DNA from: Vreelandella arcis
Lineage (GTDB): Bacteria > Pseudomonadota > Gammaproteobacteria > Pseudomonadales > Halomonadaceae
Direction: 5' to 3'
DNA: 64,000 nt
NCBI RefSeq assembly: GCF_900103865.1
Contig: NZ_FNII01000004.1
Coordinates: 186,001 to 250,000 of the forward strand
Made by a program: the position numbers and the translations under genes. This document shows, in pieces, positions 20,818 through 33,122 of this stretch (position 1 is its first letter; each line of letters starts with the position of its first letter). Below the pieces are notes generated by a model, which had not been told where the DNA came from, did not search any database, and saw only the letters and a list, made by a program, of their open reading frames with translations.

Positions 20818-23800
20818 TTAGAGCTCTTCGTCGGAATCCAGTGCGGTCAACTGAGCCCCTAGCTCCTGCTCTACTTCGGTCGCCGAAGGATTGAACAGGC
20901 GCTCGGCGTCTTCGCGTTTGCGACGACGCTCGGCGTGGTGAGTCAAACCGGTACCTGCCGGAATCAAACGACCCACTACGACGTTTTCTTTCAGGCCGCG
21001 CAAGTAATCGCGCTTGCCGGTCACCGCTGCTTCGGTCAATACGCGCGTTGTTTCTTGGAACGACGCCGCTGAAATGAACGATTCGGTGGCCAAGCTGGCC
21101 TTGGTAATACCCAACAACAAGCGTTGATACTTGGCCGGGAATTTTTCTTCTTTCTCTAAGCGCACGTTTTGCTCTAGCACCCGAACCAGTTCCGCCTGGT
21201 CGCCGGTGATAAAGTCAGAATCACCCGAATCGGTAATCTCAACCTTGCGCAGCATTTGACGCACGATCACTTCGATGTGCTTATCGTTGATGCCGACACC
21301 CTGAAGGCGGTAAACATCCTGCACTTCGGCAGTGATGTACTTGGCCAGTTCCTCGACACCCAGCAGACGCAGGATATCGTGGGGGTTGCTCGGGCCATCG
21401 GAAATCACTTCACCTTTCTCGACAGCCTCGCCCTCGAACACGGCGATCTGACGCCATTTGGGGATCAATGCCTCAAACGGGTCACCGGATTCCGGGGTAA
21501 TCGTCAGGCGACGCTTACCTTTGGTTTCTTTACCAAAGCTGATCACACCGCTGATCTCGGCCAGGATGGCGGACTCTTTTGGCTTACGCGCCTCGAACAA
21601 GTCAGCTACCCGCGGCAGACCACCGGTAATGTCTTTGTTACCCGACGCTTCTACCGGAATACGCGCAACCACTTCACCCACACCGATAGCCGATCCGTTT
21701 TCGACGGAAATAATCGACTTACCAGGCAGCAGGTATTGTACCGGCGTGTTCGATCCCGATACCGACACATACTCACCGGCGGTATCCTGCAGCATGACCA
21801 TCGGGCGCTTGTCGCGTCCTGCCATCGGACGTGCCGCTGACTCGATCACCTCAATAGACGACAGGCCGGTCATCTCGTCGACCGTGCGGTGCATGGTGAC
21901 ACCTTCATCGAGGTCGAGGAACTGCGCCTTACCTTCAACTTCAGCAACGATCGGGTGCGTGTGCGGATCCCATTTAGCAACCGTAGCGCCGGCATCGACC
22001 ACGTCGCCGTCACGTACGGAAAGTTCGGCACCGTAGGGCAGCTTGTAGTACTCACGCTCACGACCATGGTCGTCAGCAACGGCCAACGCACTGGAACGCG
22101 AGACCACAACCAGTTTGCCGTCGGCGCGCTCAACGTGCTTGATGTTGTGCAGGCGAACCTTCCCGCCGTGCTTGACCTGTACGCTATCCACCGCAGACGA
22201 ACGCGACGCGGCACCACCAATGTGGAAGGTACGCATGGTCAGCTGGGTACCCGGCTCACCGATCGACTGAGCAGCAATAACCCCGACCGATTCACCAATA
22301 TTGACTTGGTGACCACGGGCAAGGTCACGACCGTAACAAGACGAACACACACCGTGAGCCGTTTCACAGGTGATGGTTGAGCGCACGACAATCTCGTCGA
22401 CGCCCATGGTATCGAGCTCGGCACACCATTTTTCGTCAAGCAAGGTGCCCTTAGCGATAAGCACTTCATCAGTGCTCGGATCGACAACATCGATCGCAAC
22501 AACACGACCCAATACCCGCTGGGATAGCGGTACGATAATATCGCCACCCTCGATAATCGGATGCAAGGTCAGGCCGTTTTCGGTACCACAGTCGGTCTCG
22601 GTAATCACCAAGTCCTGGGCCACGTCGACCAAACGACGGGTTAAGTAACCGGAGTTGGCGGTTTTCAGGGCGGTATCGGCCAGACCTTTACGCGCCCCGT
22701 GGGTCGAGATGAAGTACTGCAGTACGTTCAGACCTTCCCGGAAGTTGGCGACGATCGGCGTTTCGATGATCGAGCCATCCGGCTTGGCCATCAGGCCACG
22801 CATACCCGCAAGCTGGCGGATCTGGGCGGCAGAACCACGAGCACCGGAGTCGGCCATGATGAAGACACTGTTGAACGAATCCTGCTCAACTTCATTACCA
22901 TCACGATCGATAACCGTCTCTTTCGAGATACCTGCCATCATCGCCTTGGCCACTTTGTCGTTGGCCTTGGACCAGATATCGATGACCTTGTTGTACTTCT
23001 CGCCCGCGGTGACTAGACCCGAGGAGAACTGGTCTTCGATCTCTTTGACTTCGGCTTCGGCCGCGTCAACGATCTCGGTTTTGGATTCAGGGATAACGAA
23101 ATCGTTGACCCCGATAGAGGCACCCGACCAAGTCGCCAGACGGAAGCCGGTGTACATCAGCTGGTCAGCGAAGATAACGGTCGGCTTAAGGCCAGCGCGA
23201 CGGTAAACCTCGTTGATCAGGTTAGAGATCGCCTTCTTCTTCATCGGCTGATCAATCAGGTAAAACGGCACGGCTTCCGGCAGAATACGGAACAGTAGCG
23301 CACGACCCACGGTGGTGTCGTAAACACGCCGATGGAAGCTGCGGTCGCCGCTTTCTTCGTCAACGTCAATTTCGTCCAGGCGTACTTTAACCCGGGCGTG
23401 TAGCGAGACTGACTGAGTACCGAAGGCGCGCTCGACCTCGTTGAGGTCGGAGAAAATCATGCCTTCGCCTTTCGCGTTGATCTTTTCGCGGGTCATGTAA
23501 TAGAGACCCAGAACAACGTCTTGCGACGGCACGATGATCGGCTCGCCGTTAGCCGGCGACAGCACGTTGTTGGTGGCCATCATCAGCGCGCGGGCTTCAA
23601 GCTGAGCTTCCAGGGTCAGCGGTACGTGTACCGCCATCTGGTCACCGTCAAAGTCGGCGTTGTAGGCCGCACACACCAGCGGGTGCAGTTGAATCGCTTT
23701 ACCTTCGATCAACAGCGGCTCAAACGCCTGAATACCCAAACGGTGCAGTGTCGGCGCGCGGTTCAACAGTACCGGGTGCTCGCGGATAACATCGGCGAGG

Positions 23801-25032
23801 ATGTCCCAGACTTCCGGCAGTTCGCGCTCGACCATCTTCTTGGCGGCTTTGATCGTCGAGGCGTAGCCCAACGACTGCAGCTTGGAGTAGATGAACGGCT
23901 TGAACAGCTCCAGCGCCATTTTCTTAGGCAGACCACATTGGTGCAGACGCAACGTGGGGCCCACGGTAATCACCGAACGACCCGAGTAGTCGACGCGCTT
24001 ACCCAACAGGTTCTGACGGAAACGACCCTGCTTGCCTTTAATCATGTCGGCGAGCGATTTCAGCGGACGCTTGTTTGTGCCGGTAATCGCTCGGCCGCGA
24101 CGACCGTTATCCAGCAGCGCGTCGACCGCTTCCTGGAGCATACGCTTCTCGTTGCGCACGATAATATCCGGCGCATTGAGATCCAGTAGCCGCTTCAGGC
24201 GGTTATTACGGTTGATCACCCGACGATAAAGGTCGTTAAGATCGGAAGTCGCGAAACGGCCGCCGTCGAGCGGTACCAGCGGACGCAGATCCGGCGGCAG
24301 CACGGGCAGCACTTCCATGACCATCCACGCCGGCGCGTTACCGGAGTTGTAGAAGGCTTCTAGCAGTTTCAAACGCTTGGATAACTTCTTGATCTTGGTT
24401 TCAGAGTTCGTCTGCGGAATCTCTTCGCGCAGATGGTTAATCTCCTCTTCCAGATCGATGTCTTTGAGCAGCTCTTGAACGGCTTCGGCACCCATGCGGG
24501 CATCGAAGTCGTCGCCGAATTCTTCCAGCGCTTCAAAGTACTGCTCGTCGTTGAGCAGCTGACCACGCTCCAGCGTGGTCATGCCGGGATCAATCACCAC
24601 GAAGCTTTCGAAATACAGCACGCGCTCGATATCACGCAGGGTCATATCGAGGAACATGCCGATACGCGACGGCAGCGACTTCAAGAACCAAATATGCGCC
24701 ACCGGCGACGCCAGTTCGATATGGCCCATACGCTCACGGCGCACGGCGGCCTTGGTCACTTCGACGCCACACTTTTCGCAGATAATACCGCGGTGCTTCA
24801 TGCGCTTATACTTGCCGCACAAGCACTCGTAGTCTTTTACCGGGCCAAAAATCTTGGCGCAGAACAGACCATCGCGTTCCGGCTTAAAGGTACGGTAGTT
24901 GATGGTCTCGGGCTTCTTCACCTCGCCAAACGACCAGGAGCGAATCATGTCCGGCGACGCCAGGGTAATCTTGATCGCGTCAAACTCTTCGGACTGAGAC
25001 TGCGATTTGAGTACTTTCACCAAATCTTTCAT
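20818..25032 (-). CDS. rpoC: RNA polymerase beta' subunit
   Basis: 1404 residues, within a few of E. coli beta' (1407). Zinc finger 1 ([20 protein letters not shown]), the catalytic Mg-binding NADFDGD motif, the trigger-loop region ([18 protein letters not shown]) and zinc finger 2 ([19 protein letters not shown]) are all seen. 10 bp after rpoB. Confidence 0.99.
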   Translation of the reverse strand: MKDLVKVLKSQSQSEEFDAIKITLASPDMIRSWSFGEVKKPETINYRTFKPERDGLFCAKIFGPVKDYECLCGKYKRMKHRGIICEKCGVEVTKAAVRRERMGHIELASPVAHIWFLKSLPSRIGMFLDMTLRDIERVLYFESFVVIDPGMTTLERGQLLNDEQYFEALEEFGDDFDARMGAEAVQELLKDIDLEEEINHLREEIPQTNSETKIKKLSKRLKLLEAFYNSGNAPAWMVMEVLPVLPPDLRPLVPLDGGRFATSDLNDLYRRVINRNNRLKRLLDLNAPDIIVRNEKRMLQEAVDALLDNGRRGRAITGTNKRPLKSLADMIKGKQGRFRQNLLGKRVDYSGRSVITVGPTLRLHQCGLPKKMALELFKPFIYSKLQSLGYASTIKAAKKMVERELPEVWDILADVIREHPVLLNRAPTLHRLGIQAFEPLLIEGKAIQLHPLVCAAYNADFDGDQMAVHVPLTLEAQLEARALMMATNNVLSPANGEPIIVPSQDVVLGLYYMTREKINAKGEGMIFSDLNEVERAFGTQSVSLHARVKVRLDEIDVDEESGDRSFHRRVYDTTVGRALLFRILPEAVPFYLIDQPMKKKAISNLINEVYRRAGLKPTVIFADQLMYTGFRLATWSGASIGVNDFVIPESKTEIVDAAEAEVKEIEDQFSSGLVTAGEKYNKVIDIWSKANDKVAKAMMAGISKETVIDRDGNEVEQDSFNSVFIMADSGARGSAAQIRQLAGMRGLMAKPDGSIIETPIVANFREGLNVLQYFISTHGARKGLADTALKTANSGYLTRRLVDVAQDLVITETDCGTENGLTLHPIIEGGDIIVPLSQRVLGRVVAIDVVDPSTDEVLIAKGTLLDEKWCAELDTMGVDEIVVRSTITCETAHGVCSSCYGRDLARGHQVNIGESVGVIAAQSIGEPGTQLTMRTFHIGGAASRSSAVDSVQVKHGGKVRLHNIKHVERADGKLVVVSRSSALAVADDHGREREYYKLPYGAELSVRDGDVVDAGATVAKWDPHTHPIVAEVEGKAQFLDLDEGVTMHRTVDEMTGLSSIEVIESAARPMAGRDKRPMVMLQDTAGEYVSVSGSNTPVQYLLPGKSIISVENGSAIGVGEVVARIPVEASGNKDITGGLPRVADLFEARKPKESAILAEISGVISFGKETKGKRRLTITPESGDPFEALIPKWRQIAVFEGEAVEKGEVISDGPSNPHDILRLLGVEELAKYITAEVQDVYRLQGVGINDKHIEVIVRQMLRKVEITDSGDSDFITGDQAELVRVLEQNVRLEKEEKFPAKYQRLLLGITKASLATESFISAASFQETTRVLTEAAVTGKRDYLRGLKENVVVGRLIPAGTGLTHHAERRRKREDAERLFNPSATEVEQELGAQLTALDSDEEL

Positions 25033-25042
25033 GGGACGGCTC

Positions 25043-28000
25043 CTAGCTCTCTAACTCGATATCGATGCCCAGCGAGCGGATTTCCTTCACCAGCACATTG
25101 AAGGACTCCGGCATGCCTGCCTGCATGGTGTGGTCGCCATCGACGATGTTTTTGTACATCTTGGTGCGGCCTTCGACGTCATCCGATTTGACGGTGAGCA
25201 TCTCTTGTAGCGTGTAGGCTGCGCCGTACGCTTCCAATGCCCACACTTCCATCTCACCGAAACGCTGACCACCGAACTGAGCCTTACCGCCCAGCGGCTG
25301 CTGGGTCACCAGCGAATAAGAGCCGGTTGAACGCGCGTGCATCTTATCATCTACCAAGTGGTTCAGCTTGAGCATGTACATGTAGCCAACGGTCACCGGA
25401 CGGTCAAAGGCGTCACCGCTACGACCATCATAGAGAAGCATCTGACCCGACTCCGGAATATCCGCCAGCTTCAGCAAGTGCTTGATTTCGTGTTCTTGAG
25501 CACCGTCAAACACCGGTGTTGCCATGGGTACGCCCGCTTTGAGGTTCTTCGCCAGCGCAATGACTTCTTCATCGCTGAGCGACTCAATATCCTCAACGCG
25601 AGTACCCGGCGTGTTGTATACCTGCCCCAGGAAGTCTCGAATCTCGGCCAACTGTTGCTCACGCGCATCACGTAGCATGGCTTCAATCTTGACCCCTAAA
25701 CCACGGGCGGCCATACCCAAGTGGGTTTCCAAAACCTGACCCACGTTCATACGCGATGGTACGCCCAGCGGGTTAAGCACCACGTCTACCGGCTCGCCCT
25801 GCTCATCGAACGGCATATCTTCAATGGGCATAATCGCCGAGATAACGCCCTTGTTACCGTGACGCCCGGCCATCTTGTCGCCCGGCTGGATGCGCCGCTT
25901 CACGGCCATATATACCTTGACGATTTTGAGCACGCCCGGCGCGAGGTCATCGCCCTGGGTCAGCTTGCGCTTCTTGTCTTCGAAGCGCTCGTCCATCTCT
26001 TTACGACGGTTTTGCAACTGCTCGTCGGCCTGGGCCAACAGCTCGTTGTAGGACTCGTCCTGCATGCGCAGCTTGAACCACTGCTGACGCGGCAACTCAT
26101 CCAGGTACGCTTCGTCCAGCACGTCGCCTTTCTTGAGGTTAGGGCCGCCGTTAACCACCTGGCCTTCCAGGGTACGCTTGAGACGCTCAAAGGTAGCGTC
26201 CTCAGCGATACGGTAGGTTTCCTGCAGATCCTTACGTACCTCATCCAGTTGCATTTGCTCAATGGCCAAGGCGCGGGAATCTTTTTCAACGCCGTCGCGA
26301 GTAAACACCTGAACGTCGATAACCGTACCTTTCATTCCCGTGGGGGCACGCAGCGAGGTATCTTTAACGTCAGATGCTTTCTCACCAAAGATAGCACGTA
26401 GTAGCTTTTCTTCCGGCGTCAGCTGGGTTTCACCTTTCGGGGTTACCTTACCGACCAGGATATCACCCGGGCCGACTTCGGCACCGATATAGACGACGCC
26501 CGCTTCGTCCAATTTACCCAACGCCGACTCGCCGACGTTAGGAATATCAGCGGTAATCTCTTCGGGACCCAACTTGGTGTCGCGGGACACACTGGTCAGC
26601 TCCTGAATATGGATCGAGGTGAAACGGTCTTCTTGCACCGTTCGCTCGGACAGCAGGATGGAGTCTTCGAAGTTGTAACCGTTCCAGGGCATGAACGCGA
26701 TACGCATGTTCTGACCCAGCGCCAAGTCGCCCATATCCACCGATGGGCCGTCAGCGAGGATATCGCCGCGTGCCACATCATCGCCAGGCCGCACAATGGG
26801 GCGCTGATTCATACAGGTGTTTTGGTTCGAGCGGGTGTACTTGGTCAGGTTATAGATATCCACCCCAGCTTCACCGCCGATGATTTCATCTTCATTGACC
26901 CGCACAACCACGCGACGTGCATCAACAGAGTCGATCACCCCGCCACGACGTGCCACGGCGCAAACACCCGAGTCACGCGCCACAAAGCGCTCCATGCCGG
27001 TACCCACCAGCGGCTTCTCAGCACGTAGCGTGGGCACCGCCTGACGCTGCATGTTGGAACCCATCAGGGCACGGTTGGCGTCATCGTGCTCAAGGAACGG
27101 AATCAGCGCGGCCGCTACCGACACGACCTGACGGGGTGACACGTCCATCAGGGTAACCTGCTCCGGACGCATAAAGGTGGTTTCACCTTTATGGCGTGCC
27201 TGAACCAAGTCATCGCTCAGCTTGTTGGACTCATCCACCGCCGCCGACGCCTGGGCGATAACGTAGTCACCCTCTTCAATCGCCGAGAGATGAACGATGT
27301 CGTCGGTCAACTGACGATTCACTACCTTACGGTAAGGTGTTTCCAGGAAACCGTAGCTGTTGGTATGACTATACGTCGCCAGGGAGTTGATCAGACCGAT
27401 GTTCGGACCTTCCGGCGTTTCGATCGGGCACAAGCGACCGTAGTGCGTGGCGTGAACGTCGCGCACTTCGAAGCCGGCACGCTCACGGGTCAAACCGCCT
27501 GGGCCGAGCGCCGAGACACGACGCTTGTGGGTAACTTCCGACAGCGGGTTGTTCTGATCCATAAACTGCGAAAGCTGGCTCGAGCCAAAGAACTCTTTCA
27601 CCGCCGCCGCGACCGGCTTGGCGTTGATCAAGTCTTGCGGCATCAGGCCTTCGCTTTCGGCCATGGAGAGACGCTCTTTGACGGCGCGCTCTACACGCAC
27701 CAGACCGACACGGAACTGGTTTTCGGCCATTTCGCCAACGCAGCGAATACGGCGGTTACCCAAGTGGTCAATATCGTCAACGTCACCGAAGCCGTTACGG
27801 ATATTGATCAGCTCGCGCAGCACGTCGAGGATGTCTTTACGGTTCAGTACACCCGAACCGGTATCGCCCTCATGACGCAGACGACGGTTGAACTTCATCC
27901 GGCCAACGCCCGACAGGTCGTAGCGATCTTCGGTGAAGAACAAGTTATGGAACAGCGTCTCAGCGGCTTCTTTGGTGGGCGGCTCGCCGGGACGCATCAT

Positions 28001-29119
28001 GCGATAAATCTCGACCAACGCTTCCAACTGCGAGCCAGTGGTATCGAGTTTCAGCGTGTCGGATATAAACGAGCCACAGTCCAGGTCGTTGGTATACAGC
28101 GTTTCAATGCGCGTGATACCGCCCTGCGCCATTCGCTCAAGCACTTCCGGGGTGATCTCGGTGTTGCACGGGCAGATCAGTTCACCGGTTTTGGTGTCGA
28201 TCTGGTCTTTTGCCAAGGTCTTGCCGAACAGGTATTCCATCGGCACGTCCAGGCGTTCCAAGCCCGCTTTTTCAAGCTGACGGATGTGCTTTTGGGTAAT
28301 CCGGCGGCCTTCTTCAACGATAACCTCGCCGTTACTACCTTTGATCTCGAACGTGGCTGTTTCACCGCGTAGGCGCGACGGCACCAGTTCCACAGAAAAG
28401 CCTGACTTTTCGACGTGGAAAATACTGGTTTCGAAGAATTCCTCGAGAATCTCTTCAGCACTCATCCCCAGCGCACGCATCAATACAGACGCCGGTAGCT
28501 TACGGCGACGGTCGATACGCACAAAGACGTTGTCCTTGGGATCGAACTCAAAGTCCAACCAAGAACCACGGTAAGGAATGACACGTGCTGAATAGAGCAG
28601 CTTACCGGAAGAGTGACTCTTGCCTTTATCGTGATCGAAGAAGACACCCGGCGAACGGTGGAGCTGGGAAACAATTACCCGCTCAGTACCGTTGATGACA
28701 AAGGTACCGTTCTCGGTCATCAGGGGGATCTCCCCCATGTAGACTTCTTGCTCTTTAATATCTTTAATTGCTTTATTAGAGGAATCGCGATCATAAATGA
28801 TCAAGCGAACCTTAACGCGCAGCGGGGCGGAATACGTCACACCGCGCAGCTGGCACTCCTTAACATCGAACGCCGGCGTGCCGAAGCGGTAGCTGACATA
28901 CTCAAGCGCCGCGTTACCGGAGAAACTCTCAATCGGAAAAACGGACTTGAATGCAGCGTGCAGACCGATCTCGTGCCGCTCCTCAGGCGAACGATCTTGC
29001 TGGAGAAAGTCGTAATAGGAATCAAGCTGGATGGCCAGCAAGTAAGGCACATCCATCACTTGTGGCAGTTTGCCGAAATCCTTGCGGATGCGTTTTTTCT
29101 CAGTATATGAGTAAGCCAT
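25043..29119 (-). CDS. rpoB: RNA polymerase beta subunit
   Basis: 1358 residues, slightly longer than E. coli (1342). The rifampicin pocket ([20 protein letters not shown] followed by [11 protein letters not shown]) is wild type. The flap, the [17 protein letters not shown] segment and the C-terminal clamp ([19 protein letters not shown]) are present. Preceded by a 253-bp gap with an attenuator-like hairpin after rplL. Confidence 0.99.
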   Translation of the reverse strand: MAYSYTEKKRIRKDFGKLPQVMDVPYLLAIQLDSYYDFLQQDRSPEERHEIGLHAAFKSVFPIESFSGNAALEYVSYRFGTPAFDVKECQLRGVTYSAPLRVKVRLIIYDRDSSNKAIKDIKEQEVYMGEIPLMTENGTFVINGTERVIVSQLHRSPGVFFDHDKGKSHSSGKLLYSARVIPYRGSWLDFEFDPKDNVFVRIDRRRKLPASVLMRALGMSAEEILEEFFETSIFHVEKSGFSVELVPSRLRGETATFEIKGSNGEVIVEEGRRITQKHIRQLEKAGLERLDVPMEYLFGKTLAKDQIDTKTGELICPCNTEITPEVLERMAQGGITRIETLYTNDLDCGSFISDTLKLDTTGSQLEALVEIYRMMRPGEPPTKEAAETLFHNLFFTEDRYDLSGVGRMKFNRRLRHEGDTGSGVLNRKDILDVLRELINIRNGFGDVDDIDHLGNRRIRCVGEMAENQFRVGLVRVERAVKERLSMAESEGLMPQDLINAKPVAAAVKEFFGSSQLSQFMDQNNPLSEVTHKRRVSALGPGGLTRERAGFEVRDVHATHYGRLCPIETPEGPNIGLINSLATYSHTNSYGFLETPYRKVVNRQLTDDIVHLSAIEEGDYVIAQASAAVDESNKLSDDLVQARHKGETTFMRPEQVTLMDVSPRQVVSVAAALIPFLEHDDANRALMGSNMQRQAVPTLRAEKPLVGTGMERFVARDSGVCAVARRGGVIDSVDARRVVVRVNEDEIIGGEAGVDIYNLTKYTRSNQNTCMNQRPIVRPGDDVARGDILADGPSVDMGDLALGQNMRIAFMPWNGYNFEDSILLSERTVQEDRFTSIHIQELTSVSRDTKLGPEEITADIPNVGESALGKLDEAGVVYIGAEVGPGDILVGKVTPKGETQLTPEEKLLRAIFGEKASDVKDTSLRAPTGMKGTVIDVQVFTRDGVEKDSRALAIEQMQLDEVRKDLQETYRIAEDATFERLKRTLEGQVVNGGPNLKKGDVLDEAYLDELPRQQWFKLRMQDESYNELLAQADEQLQNRRKEMDERFEDKKRKLTQGDDLAPGVLKIVKVYMAVKRRIQPGDKMAGRHGNKGVISAIMPIEDMPFDEQGEPVDVVLNPLGVPSRMNVGQVLETHLGMAARGLGVKIEAMLRDAREQQLAEIRDFLGQVYNTPGTRVEDIESLSDEEVIALAKNLKAGVPMATPVFDGAQEHEIKHLLKLADIPESGQMLLYDGRSGDAFDRPVTVGYMYMLKLNHLVDDKMHARSTGSYSLVTQQPLGGKAQFGGQRFGEMEVWALEAYGAAYTLQEMLTVKSDDVEGRTKMYKNIVDGDHTMQAGMPESFNVLVKEIRSLGIDIELES

Positions 29120-29296
29120 CTGTATTCCCCAGCTTGTTCACCATGGGTGACCGATGCGCGGCCATCTGCCCTGCGGGCGTGTCAGACGCGAACAGCAAGC
29201 TCCTAATTCGGTAGCTCGCCGTCGAAAATCTTGGTCGATAACAGTCTTTCGATAACCGTTCTACAACAATTCTGCTTCACCGTTCAGCTACAACAG

Positions 29297-29332
29297 AAAA
29301 AGGCCGGCAGCGGGATGTTCCCGCCGCCAGCC
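29297..29332 (-). terminator. Attenuator-like terminator between rplL and rpoB
   Basis: A long imperfect stem (29302-29332, three GC blocks with single mismatches, ACA loop) is followed on the minus strand by TTTTTC (29301-29296). In E. coli a partial terminator at the same place sets the ratio of L7/L12 to beta/beta'. No separate rpoB promoter is obvious in the remaining gap (29120-29296), which fits read-through. Confidence 0.75.
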
Positions 29333-29372
29333 GTGGAAGCTTACGCAACGCGTAAAGCGACCGGCACAAGGC

Positions 29373-29744
29373 TTACTTGAGCTCGACGCTTGCGCCCGCT
29401 TCTTCCAGCTTGGTTTTAGCTGTTTCAGCGTCTTCTTTAGACATAGCTTCTTTAATGGTCGCCGGTGCGCCGTCAACGGCACCCTTAGCTTCCTTCAGGC
29501 CAAGCCCGGTGATTTCACGTACTGCTTTGATGACGTTAACTTTCTTGTCACCAGCAGAGGTCAGCACCAGGTCAAACTCGGTCTGCTCTTCTTCAACAGC
29601 CGCTTCACCGCCACCCGGGCCAGCCACAACGGCCGCCGCAGCGGTTACGCCGAATTTCTCTTCCATTGCTTCGATTAGCTCGACAACTTCCATGACGGAC
29701 ATGTCGGCTACAGCATTGATGATATCGTCTTTGGTCAGTGCCAT
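29373..29744 (-). CDS. rplL: 50S ribosomal protein L7/L12
   Basis: 123 residues from ATG 29744 ([20 protein letters not shown]), with an AGGA ribosome binding site; a longer in-frame extension upstream is not conserved. N-terminal dimer domain, Ala/Gly hinge ([14 protein letters not shown]) and C-terminal factor-binding domain ([21 protein letters not shown]). Present in several copies on the L10 stalk, hence the need for high expression. Confidence 0.98.
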   Translation of the reverse strand: MALTKDDIINAVADMSVMEVVELIEAMEEKFGVTAAAAVVAGPGGGEAAVEEEQTEFDLVLTSAGDKKVNVIKAVREITGLGLKEAKGAVDGAPATIKEAMSKEDAETAKTKLEEAGASVELK

Positions 29745-29853
29745 TGTCTCATTCCTAACTTTGCGGGAGCCTCGGTCTACCGATGACTCAGGATTCATTG
29801 CTTGGTTCAAGCAGCGCCCTGCTTATATATGGCAGGCTGCACAAAAGAAGCGC

Positions 29854-30354
29854 TTAAGCGGCTTCTTCTTTCTGGTCGCGTAGGGCGGCCAGGGTACGAA
29901 CCAGCTTGCCAGCGGAAGCTTCTTTCATTACCGACATCAACTTGGCGATTGCTTCGTCGTAAGTCGGCAAGGTTGCTAGACGGTCGATGTCAGCAGCCGG
30001 AATAAACTCGCCTTCGTAGGCCAACGCTTTTACTTCGAAGTCTTTGTCATCTTTAGCAAACTCTTTGAACAAACGAGCGGCAGCGCCCGGATGATCCGTA
30101 GAGAAGGCCAACAGAGTCGGACCAACGAAGCTCTCGGTCAGGCATTCCCACTGGGTGCCTTCGAGAGCGCGGCGAGCCAGCGTGTTACGAACAACACGCA
30201 GCTCTACACCATTCTCACGCGCCTGCTTGCGCAGATTGGTCATTTTGCTGACCGGTACGCCGCGAGAATCGGCAACTACGACGGAGAGTGCGCCCTTGGC
30301 CGCTTCACTGACCTCGGCAACAATCGCTTTCTTGCCTTCAAGTGCTAGTGGCAC
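29854..30354 (-). CDS. rplJ: 50S ribosomal protein L10
   Basis: 166 residues if translation begins at GTG 30354 ([20 protein letters not shown]). An AAGGAG ribosome binding site ends 8 nt before this GTG, and the resulting length matches E. coli L10 (165). An upstream ATG would add 17 residues unlike the family. Stalk base protein that binds L7/L12 dimers; the L10-L12 complex represses its own mRNA in E. coli. Confidence 0.95.
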   Translation of the reverse strand: MPLALEGKKAIVAEVSEAAKGALSVVVADSRGVPVSKMTNLRKQARENGVELRVVRNTLARRALEGTQWECLTESFVGPTLLAFSTDHPGAAARLFKEFAKDDKDFEVKALAYEGEFIPAADIDRLATLPTYDEAIAKLMSVMKEASAGKLVRTLAALRDQKEEAA

Positions 30355-30630
30355 AGTGATCACTCCTTCGTGCCGGAACCCATTAAAGGCTCCGGTGGTT
30401 ACCATCTCTTCCTGCCAATACCGCTAAGCAGGAAGCCTTAGGGGATGGTGCTCACCAGAAAGCTTGCTAACCAACTGGCGGCCACACCATCTGCGCAGGC
30501 GCTTTTTAGCAATTAAGCCGTGTATCTTTTACAACCCGCACGGCACCTGCGGTCTTTGACGGTGCCTCGGCATGACCGAGGGACCGCAAAGTTATTGCTC
30601 GGTTGTTACGTAAAACTGACGATCTCTCGC
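30355..30630 (-). promoter_or_regulatory. rplA-rplJ gap: structured leader, probable L10(L12) control region
   Basis: 276 bp without a gene. A composite hairpin lies at 30548-30588: 7-bp outer stem (30548-30554 with 30582-30588), a one-sided 10-nt bulge, then a 6-bp inner stem (30565-30570 with 30576-30581). The last 120 nt before rplJ are purine-rich and able to fold. Position matches the L10 leader of gammaproteobacteria, but I cannot prove the kink-turn. Confidence 0.5.
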
Positions 30631-31323
30631 TTAAACAAACGCAGAGTGATCGATAGTCAAGCCCGGGCCCATGGTAGTGGACAGGGTGACTTTCTTAAAA
30701 TAGATGCCTTTCGACGTGCTGGGCTTGAGCTTTCTCAAATCAGACACCAATGCTTCCAGGTTGCCCTCAATTGCATTAGCTTCAAAACCCACCTTGCCAA
30801 GGGTAGTATGAATGATGCCATTCTTGTCTGTACGGAAGCGCACTTGGCCCGCTTTGGCATTTTTAACCGCTGTCGCCACATCAGGCGTCACGGTGCCAAC
30901 TTTCGGGTTGGGCATCAGGCCACGCGGACCCAGAATCTGGCCCAGCTGACCGACGACACGCATGGCATCTGGCGATGCGATAACAACGTCAAAGTCCATG
31001 ACGCCTTTCTTCACTTGCTCTGCCAGATCATCCATACCAACAATGTCAGCACCCGCTTCTTTAGCGGCATCGGCATTGGCACCTTGCGTAAAGACGGCTA
31101 CACGAACGTCTTTACCAGTACCGTTTGGCATAACGGTAGCACCGCGCACCACTTGGTCGGATTTACGCGGGTCAACGCCCAGGTTAATCGCCACGTCAAC
31201 AGACTCTTTGAACTTAACCGTAGACAGCTCAGCGAGCAGAGCAACGGCTTCGTCAATTGAGTACGCTTTTTTGGTGTCGACTTTTTCGCGAATCAGCTTC
31301 GCGCGCTTAGTCAGTTTCGCCAT
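30631..31323 (-). CDS. rplA: 50S ribosomal protein L1
   Basis: 230 residues ([43 protein letters not shown]). Two-domain protein of the mobile L1 stalk and, in E. coli, repressor of the rplKA mRNA. 2 bp after rplK. Confidence 0.98.
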   Translation of the reverse strand: MAKLTKRAKLIREKVDTKKAYSIDEAVALLAELSTVKFKESVDVAINLGVDPRKSDQVVRGATVMPNGTGKDVRVAVFTQGANADAAKEAGADIVGMDDLAEQVKKGVMDFDVVIASPDAMRVVGQLGQILGPRGLMPNPKVGTVTPDVATAVKNAKAGQVRFRTDKNGIIHTTLGKVGFEANAIEGNLEALVSDLRKLKPSTSKGIYFKKVTLSTTMGPGLTIDHSAFV

Positions 31324-31325
31324 GA

Positions 31326-31757
31326 TTAGAGACCCTCCACGTTGAGGCCCATGCTACGGGCACTACCCGCGATGGTGCGAACCGCTGCATCCATATCAGC
31401 CGCCGTTAGGTCAGGCTCTTTGGTCTTGGCGATTTCTTCGAGCTGATCGCGCGTTACCGTGCCGACTTTCTGCCTGTTCGGCTCACCCGAACCCGACTTG
31501 ATGCCCGCTGCTTTCTTAAGCAGCACGGCAGCCGGTGCCGTTTTGGTAACAAACGTGAAGCTACGGTCAGAGTAAACCGTAATTACAACAGGCGTCGGCA
31601 ACCCCGGCTCAATATCTTGAGTCTCGGCGTTGAACGTCTTACAGAATTCCATAATGTTCACGCCGTGCTGACCCAGCGCAGGGCCGACGGGTGGACTTGG
31701 ATTGGCTTTACCTGCAGCAACCTGCAGTTTGATGTAAGCCTGTACTTTCTTGGCCAT
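31326..31757 (-). CDS. rplK: 50S ribosomal protein L11
   Basis: 143 residues ([40 protein letters not shown]). Binds the GTPase centre of 23S rRNA and is needed for RelA activation. The N-terminal proline-rich thiostrepton-binding region looks normal. Confidence 0.98.
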   Translation of the reverse strand: MAKKVQAYIKLQVAAGKANPSPPVGPALGQHGVNIMEFCKTFNAETQDIEPGLPTPVVITVYSDRSFTFVTKTAPAAVLLKKAAGIKSGSGEPNRQKVGTVTRDQLEEIAKTKEPDLTAADMDAAVRTIAGSARSMGLNVEGL

Positions 31758-31773
31758 CGTTTTTACTCCAGTT

Positions 31774-31798
31774 GGGTCGTAACGCCTTTCGGCTCCCC
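31774..31798 (-). promoter_or_regulatory. Candidate L1 operator in the rplK leader
   Basis: On the minus strand two short stems are separated by an asymmetric internal loop: GGG...CCC outside and GCC-GAAA-GGC inside, with GTTACGA unpaired on one side. This is the general form of L1-binding sites, and it ends 17 nt before the rplK start. The match is from memory of the motif only. Confidence 0.5.
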
Positions 31799-31843
31799 GG
31801 TCTCTCCGTCAGGTAACAACACGTTCACCCGACACGAATAATT

Positions 31844-31896
31844 AGCTACTTGTTTCGACTACTTTCTTACCAACGACTTATTCTTTACCGACTACT
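31844..31896 (-). repeat. Degenerate ~16-bp repeats at the nusG stop
   Basis: On the minus strand the TAGTCG sequence that holds the nusG stop recurs twice more (AAGTCG, TAGTCG) at intervals of 16-17 nt, with A-rich filler (GTAAAGAAT, GTAAGAAAG). Similar in style to the repeats after rpsG. Confidence 0.4.
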
Positions 31897-32425
31897 CTTT
31901 TTCCACCTGCGCAAACTCAAGCTCTACAGGCGTTGAGCGACCAAAAATCAGCACACTGACTTGCAGGCGGCTTTTTTCGTAATTGACTTCTTCGACCACG
32001 CCATTGAAATCGGCAAAAGGCCCATCCACCACACGCACTGACTGACCCGGCTCAAACACTGTTTTAGGCCGCGGCTTGTCGGCGCCGTCTTTAACACGAC
32101 TCAGGATGGCATCCGCCTCACGCGACGTAATGGGCGCAGGCTTTTCTTTGGTGCCGCCAATAAACCCCATCACTCGGGGCGTTTCATTAACGAGGTGCCA
32201 GGTTTCGTCGGCCATTTCCATCTCGACTAAGACGTAGCCGGGATAGAACTTGCGCTCGCTTTTGCGGCGCTTGCCGTCACGCATTTCAACGACTTCTTCG
32301 GTCGGCACCAGAATCTCACCAAAGCGATCTTCCATGCCGTAAATTTTGACGCGCTCAAGCAAAGAACGCATCACCTGCTTTTCGAAGCCGGAATAGGCGT
32401 GAACGACGTACCAACGTTTGGACAT
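31892..32425 (-). CDS. nusG: Transcription antitermination factor NusG
   Basis: 177 residues ([20 protein letters not shown]). NGN domain (1-120) binding the polymerase clamp, then a KOW domain ([19 protein letters not shown]) that binds Rho or S10. 8 bp after secE, the conserved pairing. Confidence 0.98.
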   Translation of the reverse strand: MSKRWYVVHAYSGFEKQVMRSLLERVKIYGMEDRFGEILVPTEEVVEMRDGKRRKSERKFYPGYVLVEMEMADETWHLVNETPRVMGFIGGTKEKPAPITSREADAILSRVKDGADKPRPKTVFEPGQSVRVVDGPFADFNGVVEEVNYEKSRLQVSVLIFGRSTPVELEFAQVEKE

Positions 32426-32433
32426 GCAAGCTC

Positions 32434-32817
32434 CTAACCAATAACGCCGGACATCGCCCAGCCAAGAAGAGTGTCAATCAACCATAACATCAACCCGACC
32501 ACCAGCACGGCCACTAGCACAATCGCCGTTGTCTGAATGGTTTCGGGCCGAGTCGGCCATACAACGCGCTGAATCTCTTTCTTAGCGCTTCTTGCAAGCT
32601 CAACTAATTCGCGGCCTTTCGAGGTTGTTAGCGCGAGCAAAGCCGCTGCAACGCACAACACCACGACGCCCAACACGCGATATATCAAGCCCACATCGGC
32701 AAAATAGGTGTTACCTACAACCGCGATGACAAGCAACGCAATGACTGCTGCCCATTTGAGCCCGTCATGGCGCGTCTGTTGCACCTCAGCGCCATGTTTT
32801 ACAGAACTCGGCTTCAT
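32434..32817 (-). CDS. secE: Preprotein translocase subunit SecE
   Basis: 127 residues from ATG 32817, with AAGGAG upstream; longer in-frame starts would run into tRNA-Trp. Three membrane segments (about 20-37, 42-60 and 95-118), like the E. coli protein rather than the single-helix type. The conserved amphipathic segment [20 protein letters not shown] precedes the last helix. Clamps SecY in the inner membrane. Confidence 0.96.
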   Translation of the reverse strand: MKPSSVKHGAEVQQTRHDGLKWAAVIALLVIAVVGNTYFADVGLIYRVLGVVVLCVAAALLALTTSKGRELVELARSAKKEIQRVVWPTRPETIQTTAIVLVAVLVVGLMLWLIDTLLGWAMSGVIG

Positions 32818-32889
32818 AAAAACGAGACTCCTTAGGGTGCAGCGAGCGACAAAGGAATTCTTTAAAATACGTACCAACCTGGGGAAGGC

Positions 32890-32965
<76 letters not shown>

Positions 32966-33016
32966 GTATCATCATCGACGCAGACACATTCGATAGCCTA
33001 CGCAATAGCGGGCGTC

Positions 33017-33045
33017 ATAGTAGCGAACAATTCACCACCTGACAA
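33017..33045 (-). promoter_or_regulatory. sigma70 promoter of tRNA-Trp-secE-nusG
   Basis: On the minus strand TTGTCA (33045-33040), exactly 17 bp, then TACTAT (33022-33017); five of six bases match in each box. It lies between the tRNA-Thr terminator and tRNA-Trp. Confidence 0.75.
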
Positions 33046-33090
33046 CCCCTTTCCAACGCTAGCGCTCACATCATCACAAACACTAACGAC

Positions 33091-33118
33091 AAAAAAAGCG
33101 AGCTTGGCTCGCTTTTTT
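33091..33118 (-). terminator. Terminator between tRNA-Thr and tRNA-Trp
   Basis: AGCGAGC (33097-33103) pairs with GCTCGCT (33107-33113); flanked by A-run and T-run, so usable in both directions. It ends the Tyr-Gly-Thr tRNA transcript at the place where tufB sits in many relatives. Confidence 0.85.
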
Positions 33119-33122
33119 AAAA

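Noticed and set aside
20818..29119. Long open frames on the plus strand opposite rpoC and rpoB (up to about 390 codons)
   Set aside because: They are antisense shadows caused by codon bias: no ribosome binding sites, no recognisable domains, and fully inside highly conserved genes.
32966..33122. Search for a tufB remnant
   Set aside because: Only a promoter and a terminator are found in the 157 bp; no EF-Tu codons could be recognised.
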